From Draconibacterium sp. (GTDB lineage Bacteria > Bacteroidota > Bacteroidia > Bacteroidales > Prolixibacteraceae): DNA of 64,000 bases. Every line of letters starts with the position of its first letter. Positions within the stretch are counted from its first letter, which is position 1. Positions 56,595 to 64,000 of this stretch are shown here, in pieces. Under the pieces are notes generated by a model. The model was not told the origin of the DNA. It was given only the letters and a program-made list of their open reading frames with translations, and did not search any database. The stretch spans positions 1 through 64,000 of the forward strand of contig JADIYN010000022.1 of the NCBI GenBank assembly GCA_016705335.1, given 5' to 3'. Made by a program: the position numbers and the translations under genes.

Positions 56595-56608
56595 AGTTTA
56601 AAGAAAAG
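56581..56608. repeat. 7-base-period repeat overlapping the hydE stop
   Basis: AGTTTCC, TGTTTAA, AGTTTAA and AGAAAAG occur in 7-base phase; the hydE TAA lies inside the second unit. Confidence 0.5.
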
Positions 56609-56681
56609 ATGCCGGATGCTGGTTTCAATGGGTTAGTTCACAATTAAGAATGTCAACTCTTACATTCCAGCATTCACGCAT

Positions 56682-57410
56682 TTATCTGACTGTAATATGA
56701 AAACACCTCTCTTTCCGCTCGGTAACAACAACGCAGCGGTTTTCTTTCCTTAATTCTCCAATGGCTTCCGAGAGTAATCTGATTGCCGGTCCATCCTCAA
56801 CTTCAAATTTATCCATCAGTTTTGGTTTTCTGAAAACCCGTGCATAAGTAATATCGAAAGTTGTGCCATATAAATGCGATGAATTAGTTGATGCATTTGT
56901 GTTGGAACGTCCAAGTCTGCGCTGACTTTCACCGGTTCGAAGTAATGAGGTTATCTGAAAATATCGTTTTTTCATATCTTTTTCCTCAAGTTTTTTCTGG
57001 AATCGTTCTCCGATTTCGTCAAGCAAGTCAGCTGCTTTTGGTGTGAGGTAAGGATGCGAGTGTGTAAGTTTATCAACAACATAATAATCGGAGTTTTCAA
57101 TTTTTACCAAATCTCCGTCCGACACAAGTTCTTTTACGTTTTCGTTGAACTCTTTGTCAGATTTAAAACCTTTAATACCGTTTGCTTCGGCATATTTTAA
57201 ATGGATTTTATTCAAATCGGAATATTTATCGACAATGATTGTCCCTATAATGCGAGTTCAATTGATTCCATTTTCCTCCATTTTTTCCGCCGTTGCCGGG
57301 CGTGAGAATATTGAAAAACTGACAATCGCAACAACAGTAACTATACTGAAAATCAAAAGTTTATTCCGAACCCCTTTTTTTAGTTTATATTTTTTCCTCC
57401 CCCTTCTCAT
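56682..57410 (-). CDS. DUF5715-family protein (peptidase M15-like), interrupted by an in-frame TGA
   Basis: From ATG at 57408-57410, a basic start and one membrane helix (NKLLIFSIVTVVAIVSFSIF) are followed by an in-frame TGA after MEENGIN. Without any frame change the text continues TRIIGTIIVDKYSDLNKIHL. The mature domain has ITSLLRTGESQRRLGRSNTN and NSSHLYGTTFDITYARVF; SxHxxGxxFDI resembles the zinc-binding pattern of M15 peptidases. The open part after the stop starts at 57215. A role in peptidoglycan turnover is inference. Confidence 0.7.
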
Positions 57411-57555
57411 TGATCTCCTTGATTTAGATATAAGTCAAATTTTTCCTTTTTAAATGAATCAAATATTATTTGATGCAAATTAAGGTTAAAACCAGGTCAT
57501 GGCGTTTGAAGTTAAAGGAAGTTATAAACACAGTTTTGTTAGCTTAGTAAAAAGA

Positions 57556-57601
57556 AAAAGGCGAACTTATCCCGAAATGGAATTCAGTTCACCTTTTTTT
57601 A
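57556..57601 (-). terminator. Terminator after the fucosidase gene
   Basis: AAAAAGG-C-GAACT pairs with AGTTC-A-CCTTTTT with one mismatch, around a loop of about 16 bases, 13 bases after the stop codon. A T-run follows on the minus strand. Confidence 0.7.
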
Positions 57602-57613
57602 TGATTTATTAAT

Positions 57614-59112
57614 TTAATTGATTGCCGAAATCTTTACAGCCCACGCCAAATCGCATGGAAGGTTTTTCCTGATTTTTTCGGGTATAAAAATTTTCACGCC
57701 TTCTTCAGTATTTTCCCATTTCAGGTTACCAGTTGAACCAAGCAAAGTAAGTTTTGCATTTTTTGCCGCAAAAATACCTTTTACTGTGAATGTTGCAGGA
57801 AGTTTAGTTAGCGCTTCACCTGAAGTGAAACCCTCACTATTATCCAAATAAATGGCATAAACGGCTTTTGTGTCTTTTTGCTGGGTCAGGCAAATATTGT
57901 CGGTTTTGAAAGGTGCAATTGCACGGGTTGAATAAATGGCTTCACCGTTTACATCTATCCATTTTCCCATTTCGTCCAGCAATTTGTAGGCAGCTTCGGG
58001 CCAGGTACCATCGGGCGCCGGACCAATATTATAAAGCAGGTTACCACCTTTGGCAACAATATCGATTAACATGTGGATGGCTTGTTTTGGGCTCATAAAC
58101 TGAGGATTTGGAACCCACGCCCAACCGCCACCGGCAATAATACACGATTCCCAGGGGTAGGGTAGTTGTGTTTCCGGAACCCGGTTTTCAGGTGTTAAAT
58201 AATTCTGGTTTGGTCCGCGAACTGCACGGTCAACAACTATAAGTCCAGGCTGTTTTTCGCGTGCTTTTGCGGCAAGTTCGTCCATCCTGATATCCTGATT
58301 TATTCCCCGGCTTTTTAGAAATCCGGTTTTACTTCCGCGTAAAGCTGCCGTATAAGCGTCAGGAAATGATTCCGGGTCTTTTTCGAAACCCAGCCCCCGT
58401 CGAGCCAAAGAATATCAATTTTGCCGTAATCGGTCATCAGTTCCATAATTTGGTTTTGGGTAAACTGAACAAATTTCTCCCATTTTTCAGGGTGTTCAGC
58501 AGGGTCATAATTTACGTTTCTATCCATTGGCGGAAATTTTGGATCCCAGTAAAATTCAGAGTGCCAGTCGGGTTTCGAGAAATAAGCGCCTGCCCACAAT
58601 CCTTCGGCCCTAAACGCATTGAAAATTTCTTTTGTAACATTGGCACGCGGATTTACACTAAAGGGAGTTTCTTTTGAAGTGATTTTATAATCAGTGTATT
58701 TGGAGTCGAACATGCTAAATCCATCATGGTGTTTTGTGGTGAAAACAACATATTTCATTCCCGCATTTTTTGCCGCAGCAGCCCATTTCTCAGGATTGAA
58801 ATTTACCGGGTTGAACGAAAGTTTCAGGTTTTCGTACTCTTTTTTGTAAGTGAAATAGTCGTTTGGATTTGAACCCTTCGTACGTTCGCACCAACCGTAA
58901 TCTTCAGGGCAAATCGACCACGACTCAACAATTCCCCACTGACTGTAAGCACCCCAGTGCATCAGCAACCCAAATTTCAGGTCTTGCCACTCGTCCAGTT
59001 TTTGCAGCACTTTTTCATCGGTTGGCCACACGTAACCTGTAACTTCATGCTCGTATTGCGCATTTGCATTCAATACAAAAAATATTGAAATCAGAAATGT
59101 AAGTTTTTTCAT
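57614..59112 (-). CDS. Alpha-L-fucosidase, family GH29, one frameshift
   Basis: GH29 enzymes remove alpha-L-fucose from glycans. The signal peptide is KKLTFLISIFFVLNANA. The first frame (58315-59112) has FGLLMHWGAYSQWG, YVVFTTKHHDGFSMFDSKY and the likely nucleophile Asp in DILWLDGGW. The second frame (57614-58408) resumes with VVDRAVRGPNQNYLTPEN, GGNLLYNIGPAPDGTWP and a C-terminal beta domain. The junction is near 58390. Rebuilt length about 499. Export to the periplasm is expected. No polysaccharide-utilisation susC/susD pair is adjacent. Confidence 0.92.
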
Positions 59113-59170
59113 ATTAATCTTGTTTTAAATTGAGTTCCTCTTTTTTATGAAAATTATTTTGTTTTTCCCC

Positions 59171-59821
59171 TCATCTTTTTGGGGTGGTTGGGATTAGTTG
59201 CCCAACTATTCTTCTGCCATGAAATTCTTTTGCTCCCGTAATTTTCCTGATTTCATCAACATTCGAATCCAAAACTTTTCCTGCAACTAGAATAATTATT
59301 TTGTCTCCTGCAACTTTAATCATTTCCCGAATTGTTGACTGCCCTTCAAAAGCGGTTGGTAAGCCGCCTGAAGTTAGAATTCGTTTAATATTTTCTATTT
59401 TCAATAATTCAATTACGCCATCAACCGGGTTTTTCATTTCGTCAATTGCCTTATGAAAAGTTACTGGTAATGGCGAGGCATATTCAGCAAGAATTTTGGT
59501 GTTTTTTACATCAATTTTATTTTCAGAAGTTAGCAGTCCAAGCACAATTCCTGCCGCACCAGCTTTTTTTGCCATATCGATTTCTGATTTCATTTCACCG
59601 ATTTCTTTTTCGGAATAAATAAAATTCCCGGCCCGTGGACGAATCATTACCATTACCGGGATTTTTAAGTTTGAAATTGTTTTATTCATCAATTCGAAAG
59701 CGGGAGTTAATCCGTCATTCGCCAAATCTGAACATAATTCTATTCGATTTGCTCCTCTTTTTTCAGCTAACACAGCTTCATCAAAAGTTTCAACACAAGC
59801 TTCTTTAATCATTTTACACAA
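59171..59821 (-). CDS. cutC: CutC-family protein
   Basis: 216 residues forming a TIM barrel. Family phrases are KEACVETFDEAVLAEKRGAN, RIELCSDLANDGLTPAFELM, VMIRPRAGNFIYSEKE, FHKAIDEMKNP and ILTSGGLPTAFEG. CutC was named for copper homeostasis, but that role is disputed. It starts about 90 bases from the divergent miaA. Intact. Confidence 0.92.
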   Translation of the reverse strand: MCKMIKEACVETFDEAVLAEKRGANRIELCSDLANDGLTPAFELMNKTISNLKIPVMVMIRPRAGNFIYSEKEIGEMKSEIDMAKKAGAAGIVLGLLTSENKIDVKNTKILAEYASPLPVTFHKAIDEMKNPVDGVIELLKIENIKRILTSGGLPTAFEGQSTIREMIKVAGDKIIILVAGKVLDSNVDEIRKITGAKEFHGRRIVGQLIPTTPKR

Positions 59822-59910
59822 AAATTGAAATCATTAGTAATGCCGCAATTTCGGAAAAATATCTTCGTTTTGCAGAATTATTCTTTATTTTGTTTCTGAA
59901 GAAAACCGAA

Positions 59911-60810
59911 ATGAAATATAACCTGATAACGATACTTGGTCCGACAGCAACTGGAAAAACGGGTTTGGCAGCACATTTGGCATCCCGAATAAATGGCGAA
60001 ATAATTTCAGCCGACTCGCGTCAGATTTACCGAGGAATGGATTTGGGAACAGGAAAAGATTACGCTGATTATTTTGTTGATGGCAACGAAATCCCATCAC
60101 ATTTGGTTGATATTGAAGATGCCGGGGTTCATTACAATGTTTTTCGGTTTCAAACCGATTTTATAAAGGTTTTTAATGAAATCAAATCACGTGGCAAATT
60201 CCCTGTATTGTGTGGTGGTAGTGGTTTGTACATTGAGGCAGTGTTAAAAAACTACCGTTTGACAGAAGTACCTCCAAATAAAATTTTAAGAAAAGAACTG
60301 GAAGGAAAAACACTTGAGGAGTTAACAGAAATACTAAAAAACCTGAAATCAAAACTTCACAACCACACTGATGTTGAAACCGACCGCCGGGCAATTCGTG
60401 CTATCGAAATTGAAAAATATTATGCTGAAAACCCGGATTTTAATTCACCTTTTCCCGAAATAATCAGCCTGAATATTGGGATTAATTTTGACCGCGAATT
60501 GCGTCGCCAACGAATTACGACCCGGTTGAAACAACGTCTTGACGAAGGAATGCTGGAGGAAGTACAAAAATTATTGGACTCTGGATTAACACCTGAGCAA
60601 CTGATATATTACGGTTTGGAATATAAATACCTCACCCTGCATTTGATTGGAGAACTTTCTTATGACGAAATGTTCCGACAACTTGAAATTGCCATTCACC
60701 AGTTTGCAAAACGTCAAATGACATGGTTTCGAGGAATGGAAAAACGCGGCACAAAAATTCACTGGATTGACGGACATTTGCCGATGGAGGAAAAAGTGGG
60801 GAGATTTTGA
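59911..60810 (+). CDS. miaA: tRNA dimethylallyltransferase
   Basis: MiaA adds the isopentenyl group to A37 of tRNAs reading UNN codons. The ATG at 59911 (MKYNLITILGPTATGKT) matches the family start. Motifs are the P-loop GPTATGKTGLA, SADSRQIYRGMDLGTGK, VLCGGSGLYIEAVL, DRRAIRAIEI and QFAKRQMTWFRGM. 300 residues, normal length. Frame intact. Confidence 0.95.
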   Translation: MKYNLITILGPTATGKTGLAAHLASRINGEIISADSRQIYRGMDLGTGKDYADYFVDGNEIPSHLVDIEDAGVHYNVFRFQTDFIKVFNEIKSRGKFPVLCGGSGLYIEAVLKNYRLTEVPPNKILRKELEGKTLEELTEILKNLKSKLHNHTDVETDRRAIRAIEIEKYYAENPDFNSPFPEIISLNIGINFDRELRRQRITTRLKQRLDEGMLEEVQKLLDSGLTPEQLIYYGLEYKYLTLHLIGELSYDEMFRQLEIAIHQFAKRQMTWFRGMEKRGTKIHWIDGHLPMEEKVGRF

Positions 60811-60929
60811 AATTATTCATTTAATAACTCAATATCATTCGATAAGAAATTGATTTAAAATATCGAATAAGAAATAAGGTATAAATAAATTGAAATATTG
60901 TTCCTTTCTAACTTGTGATTCCCTATTTA

Positions 60930-61664
60930 TTATTTTTCGTTTTCCTTCCAAATCAGTCGTGCCCTAATTAAATCAACTCCATCACTTTCGCGGACAACGC
61001 TGCATAAATGGTTGGTTTCATTAACAAATTGCTTTTTTACTGCAAGCCGATCGGTTGGTAATCCTTCTTTTAAAAAATTGATTTCAAATTCAACCAAATC
61101 ATGTCTTTCGTGAAATCCAAAATCATAACTGTCGATTATCCTTTCAATATACCGCCCTGTGTTAAAGTGCTGGTTAATATCAATTTCGTTAAAAAGTACA
61201 GGTGTAAAAAGTAGTTTTGCATCACTTTGCGGCGAATTTACTTTCCCCGAATTTTCACCAAAAACACTCTCTTCATATGTTGGGAAGTTGTTGAATTCGG
61301 TTAACCGCACAATCCTTTTTGTTTCGGCATTGATAACCAACCAGCTACTTGTAGCCTGAACAATAATATTTCCCGCTTCATCGACAAAATTAAAATCGCG
61401 GTAGCCATAAAACCCATCGGTTCCGCGCGACCAGGTTTCAAGAGCGAAATTTTCACTCCAAACCGGACGCCGGCTAATTTTTACCAATAACCTGGAAAGA
61501 ACCCAAAATTGTTGATCCTTTTTCAGGCTATCATATCCAAAACCCAAAATACCTGCATGTTCCCATGCGATATCCTGCATTTGGTAAAAAAGGTACGAAG
61601 TTGAAAGTTTCCCGAAACGATTAATAAAATAGGATTTTGTATTGAGATGATTGATGTGTTTCAT
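60930..61664 (-). CDS. Acyl-ACP thioesterase
   Basis: 245 residues of the plant-FatA/B-like family, which hydrolyse acyl-ACP. Two hot-dog domains are visible: the first has MQDIAWEHAGILGFGYDSL and WVLSRLLVKISRRPVWSENF, the second has FNEIDINQHFNTGRYIERII with catalytic Asn/His candidates. Common in anaerobic Bacteroidota. The ATG at 61664 is preferred over one two codons upstream. Confidence 0.9.
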   Translation of the reverse strand: MKHINHLNTKSYFINRFGKLSTSYLFYQMQDIAWEHAGILGFGYDSLKKDQQFWVLSRLLVKISRRPVWSENFALETWSRGTDGFYGYRDFNFVDEAGNIIVQATSSWLVINAETKRIVRLTEFNNFPTYEESVFGENSGKVNSPQSDAKLLFTPVLFNEIDINQHFNTGRYIERIIDSYDFGFHERHDLVEFEINFLKEGLPTDRLAVKKQFVNETNHLCSVVRESDGVDLIRARLIWKENEK

Positions 61665-61710
61665 GTTCAAGATATGAGATATTAGTATTGTTTATTAAGA
61701 CTGTGCCGAA

Positions 61711-61835
61711 TTCAAAGTTTAGAGACTGTTCAATGTTCAGAATTTTCAAATGACCGAAGACTATTGACTATTTGACCATTGACCAATGACTTTTTTTTCA
61801 CTCCTGTCTTCTGACTCCCGACTTCCGACTTTCTT
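61711..61835. repeat. Long 7-base-period repeat upstream of map
   Basis: From 61751 the units TGACCGA, AGACTAT, TGACTAT, TTGACCA, TTGACCA and ATGACTT are in exact 7-base phase. From 61801 the units CTCCTGT, CTTCTGA, CTCCCGA, CTTCCGA and CTTTCTT follow, again in phase. TTCAAAG-type units precede them. Confidence 0.7.
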
Positions 61836-61866
61836 TTTAAACTTTTATGCAAATTTATTGTTCGGT

Positions 61867-61897
61867 TTTGAAATACTTCACGATTTAACCATTTTTG
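61867..61897 (+). promoter_or_regulatory. Promoter of map
   Basis: TTTG at 61867-61870, 19 bases, then CATTTTTG at 61890-61897 (one mismatch from TAnnTTTG). It lies 23 bases before the map ATG. Confidence 0.6.
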
Positions 61898-61920
61898 CAC
61901 AAAATTTATCAAAAAACAAC

Positions 61921-62700
61921 ATGAGCGAGATAATCATTAAAACTCAGGATCAGATTGTGGGAATCCGCAAAAGCAGTCAATTGGCGGCGCAGGCGCTTGA
62001 TTTTGCTGGCCAATTTGTTAAAGCCGGGATTTCAACTGGTTTTATAGATGATAAAATTGAGGAATTTATTTTGTCGCATGGTGCTATTCCGGCAACAAAA
62101 GGATACAATGGTTATCCAAAATCTTCATGTATTTCGCTCAATGAAGTTGTTTGCCACGGAATTCCATCAGAACATACTATTTTAAAAGAAGGCGATATTT
62201 TAAATATTGACGTTACTACTATTTTAAAAGACTTTTATGGTGATACATCGCGCATGTTTTGGGTGGGAGAGATTTCTCAGGATGCTGAAAAATTAATTGC
62301 TGTTACAAAACATTGCATGAATCTTGGAATTCAGCAGGTTATTCCTGGTAATTATTTTGGAAATATTGGATTTGCCATTAATCGTTTTGCAAAAGCTAAA
62401 GGTTTTAGTGTGGTTTACGAGTTTTGCGGGCACGGAGTTGGAGTTGATTTTCATGAAGAACCACAGGTTGATCACGCATCACGAAGAAATACAGGGCCCA
62501 AAATGAAGCCGGGTATGATTTTTACTATCGAGCCAATGATTAATCAGGGAAGGCCCGGTACAAAAATCGATAAACATGATGGCTGGACTGCCCGATCGGT
62601 TGACAACAAACTTTCAGCGCAATTTGAGCACACTATTCTGGTTACCGAAACAGGTTATGAAGTGTTGACAGATGTACATAATGAATATCCTATTACATAA
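61921..62700 (+). CDS. map: Type I methionine aminopeptidase
   Basis: It removes the initiator methionine. The ATG at 61921 (MSEIIIKTQDQIVGIRKSSQ) is chosen as it matches the family and follows a promoter. Metal ligands are in ILNIDVTTIL and FYGDTSRMF (two Asp), GHGVGVDFHEEP (His), IFTIEPMI (Glu) and AQFEHTILV (Glu). 259 residues, intact. Earlier in-frame codons run into the heptamer repeats and are rejected. Confidence 0.95.
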   Translation: MSEIIIKTQDQIVGIRKSSQLAAQALDFAGQFVKAGISTGFIDDKIEEFILSHGAIPATKGYNGYPKSSCISLNEVVCHGIPSEHTILKEGDILNIDVTTILKDFYGDTSRMFWVGEISQDAEKLIAVTKHCMNLGIQQVIPGNYFGNIGFAINRFAKAKGFSVVYEFCGHGVGVDFHEEPQVDHASRRNTGPKMKPGMIFTIEPMINQGRPGTKIDKHDGWTARSVDNKLSAQFEHTILVTETGYEVLTDVHNEYPIT

Positions 62701-62756
62701 AAAGCGCAGGTAAAAGTTCCCCGCGCTGTTTAATATTATAGTTTTCTCCGGTTTTT

Positions 62757-63344
62757 TTATTTCCAGATTTCTGAATTGGTCATCCAGTCTTCAAGCTGGA
62801 GGTCATCTTCGGTTAATTCAGCAGGAAAGGAGATGTTGTTGATGAAAATATATCTTGCAGTTTGTACTATAGGAGCAACAGTGTTATTTTTAACTTCAAA
62901 TTTGTTTTCATTCATCATCCAATCCTCTAATTCCAATTCTTCATCTGTTGCAGTTTCAATTGCTACTGAATTAACGTAGAATGTTTTTTCATCAATCATC
63001 CAGTTTTCAATTTCCAATGGCGTTTCAATTTCTGATTCAATTGAAGTTGCAGATGAAAAGTTGGAATCATCAATCATCCAGTTTTCGATGGTTAAAGGTG
63101 CTTCAGTTTCTTCTACCAAATATGCTGCAAATGAACTTCTTGCAGTTGAGCTACCATCATTGAATGTTTTAGCAAAAAAATGATTGTCATTTTTTACAGT
63201 TGCCATCGCAAAATTGTTGACACCATTGTTTTTTGTCAGTAAATTGATTTCTTCCTGAGCATCGATAGTAAAACCCATGATTGAAAATCCCATTGCCAAT
63301 GCTGCTGTTAAAGCTGTTTTCTGAATTTTGTTTGTTGTTTTCAT
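62757..63344 (-). CDS. Secreted protein with four ENWM/EDWM repeats
   Basis: 195 residues. Signal peptide (TALTAALAMGFSIMGFTIDA). The mature chain has four copies of a short motif: APLTIENWMIDDSNF, TPLEIENWMIDEKTF, EELELEDWMMNENKF and DDLQLEDWMTNSEIW. The WM pairs are at residues 89-90, 115-116, 142-143 and 187-188. The repeats are acidic and amphipathic, with an invariant Trp-Met. I know no function; similar short acidic WM repeats seem to occur in related Bacteroidota. It is preceded by a long AT-rich spacer and has its own region of transcription. Confidence 0.75.
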   Translation of the reverse strand: MKTTNKIQKTALTAALAMGFSIMGFTIDAQEEINLLTKNNGVNNFAMATVKNDNHFFAKTFNDGSSTARSSFAAYLVEETEAPLTIENWMIDDSNFSSATSIESEIETPLEIENWMIDEKTFYVNSVAIETATDEELELEDWMMNENKFEVKNNTVAPIVQTARYIFINNISFPAELTEDDLQLEDWMTNSEIWK

Positions 63345-63736
63345 GACTTGTTTCCTCCGTTTTAATGTTTTTCTATTTTAATGTTTTTGTTTTTTGTTTT
63401 CGTTAATATGACGTCTGTTTTTTTATTTCGTTACAATATTTTAGAACTATTTTTAAAACTGTACTATATGTTACACTGAAATATGTTATGCAAATATATG
63501 AATAAAAATAATACCATGCAATACATAGTAGTATAAAAATTGAAAATAATTTAATAATATCTTAGTAATATTCTGAAATAGAGGTGTTTCAGTGTGCGAT
63601 AAAAAATGTGATAATTTTATATATTATCAATTTCTAACTGTAAAATGACATTTTAGAAGCGGAAATGTTACAGCATTACTGATAAAATTTTTAAAAATAT
63701 TTATTTTTTTATGCCAAATCGAGTTCTGAATTTAAA
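63345..63736. other. AT-rich spacer upstream of the ENWM-repeat gene
   Basis: Nearly 400 bases with very few G or C, no open frame and no clear RNA. It lies between the stop of the lyase-like gene and the start of the repeat gene on the same strand, so it probably contains the repeat gene's promoter. Confidence 0.5.
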
Positions 63737-64000
63737 TTATTCTACGATTTTAGAAATATCCATCAAAATCAATTGTCTTCCCTTATTTTCCACAGGGCAA
63801 TCTATACAAACGATTTTTCCGTTGTTGCCTGAACGCGGATGTGTATCACATCGCCACTCTCCCTTGTATGTTTCAGGTGCATAAAAATCGCCAAGCGGAA
63901 TTCTTGTATCATTTTCTGTATTGTACAAATACACATGTTGAAAACGATACTGATCGGGGTATGAGTCATTTAATATCCAGTTCTGAAAGTTGGGTAAATA
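63737..64000 (-). CDS. Oligogalacturonate-lyase-like beta-propeller protein, 3' part
   Basis: Only the last 88 codons are in the window. They read PDQYRFQHVYLYNTEND, then IPLGDFYAPETYKGEWRCDT with HPR following, KIVCIDCPVENKGRQLILMD. The GEWRCDxHPRxxxxG and GRQxxLxDIS phrases match the last blade of PL22/oligogalacturonide-lyase-like propellers and related WD40-like proteins. The N-terminus lies outside the window. Confidence 0.65.
   Translation of the reverse strand, partial: YLPNFQNWILNDSYPDQYRFQHVYLYNTENDTRIPLGDFYAPETYKGEWRCDTHPRSGNNGKIVCIDCPVENKGRQLILMDISKIVE

Noticed and set aside
62700..62740. Terminator between map and the ENWM gene
   Set aside because: AGCGC/GCGCT can pair but the stem is short with a large interrupted loop and no proper T-run; not listed as a feature.
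1..64000. Insertion sequences, prophage, CRISPR arrays, tRNA or rRNA genes
   Set aside because: No transposase, integrase, Cas, phage structural gene, regular direct-repeat array or tRNA cloverleaf was recognised on either strand.

Overview
The window comes from a member of the Bacteroidota, probably an anaerobic or facultatively anaerobic Marinilabiliales/Prolixibacteraceae-like organism. This rests on a fused lpxC-fabZ gene inside lpxD-lpxC/fabZ-lpxA, Bacteroidota promoters (TTTG, 19 bases, TAnnTTTG), a DUF3098 gene beside ftsX, a CotH protein with a type IX secretion sorting domain, AT-rich DNA with almost no Shine-Dalgarno sites, and [FeFe]-hydrogenase maturases. The genus is inference.

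Layout. 1-6304: one giant secreted modular protein on the minus strand. 6480-7210: a LytTR response regulator. 7347-7559: an orphan 3' piece of thiL. 7613-12194: lipid A genes and an HD-domain hydrolase. 12321-17273: the rimP-nusA-infB operon with promoter, leader and terminator. 17453-24175: a DUF3352/propeller protein, two lipoproteins (one a likely zinc protease), a decayed antitoxin and a methyltransferase. 24387-27548: queA, truB, DUF3098, ftsX. 27767-30625: rplM-rpsI-rpsB-tsf with its promoter. 30645-42106: accessory genes (CotH, secreted MsrA, membrane proteins, a deleted serine hydrolase, a plug-only TonB protein, fmt, small conserved proteins, an EamA transporter, a TlpA-type thioredoxin). 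42293-45943: acyl-CoA dehydrogenase with EtfA and EtfB. 46324-48276: a sugar isomerase/epimerase and two lipocalin-like proteins. 48301-56594: the hydrogenase maturation locus (TM1266-type regulator, hydG, aspA, two tiny secreted cysteine proteins, hydF, and hydE on the other strand) interrupted by a TonB-family gene. 56682-64000: DUF5715, alpha-L-fucosidase, cutC, miaA, acyl-ACP thioesterase, map, a secreted ENWM-repeat protein and the end of an oligogalacturonate-lyase-like propeller.

The strongest feature of the window is the number of one-base frameshifts. They occur in genes a cell cannot lose (infB, tsf, truB) as well as in accessory genes, usually near short homopolymers, and the reading continues perfectly in another frame. 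This points to an unpolished assembly rather than gene decay. Coordinates of broken genes are therefore given for the reconstructed full gene. A block of pure homopolymer runs at 39674-39961 also looks artificial. True decay or rearrangement is more likely for the antitoxin (22980-23183), the thiL fragment and the serine hydrolase lacking its middle.

Functionally, the housekeeping genes cover outer-membrane lipid A synthesis, translation and tRNA modification, while the accessory genes suggest a fermentative polysaccharide degrader with hydrogen metabolism. The most unusual signals are the two low-complexity cysteine proteins inside the hydrogenase maturation locus, the ENWM-repeat protein, the giant modular surface protein, and 7-base-period repeats in at least four spacers.
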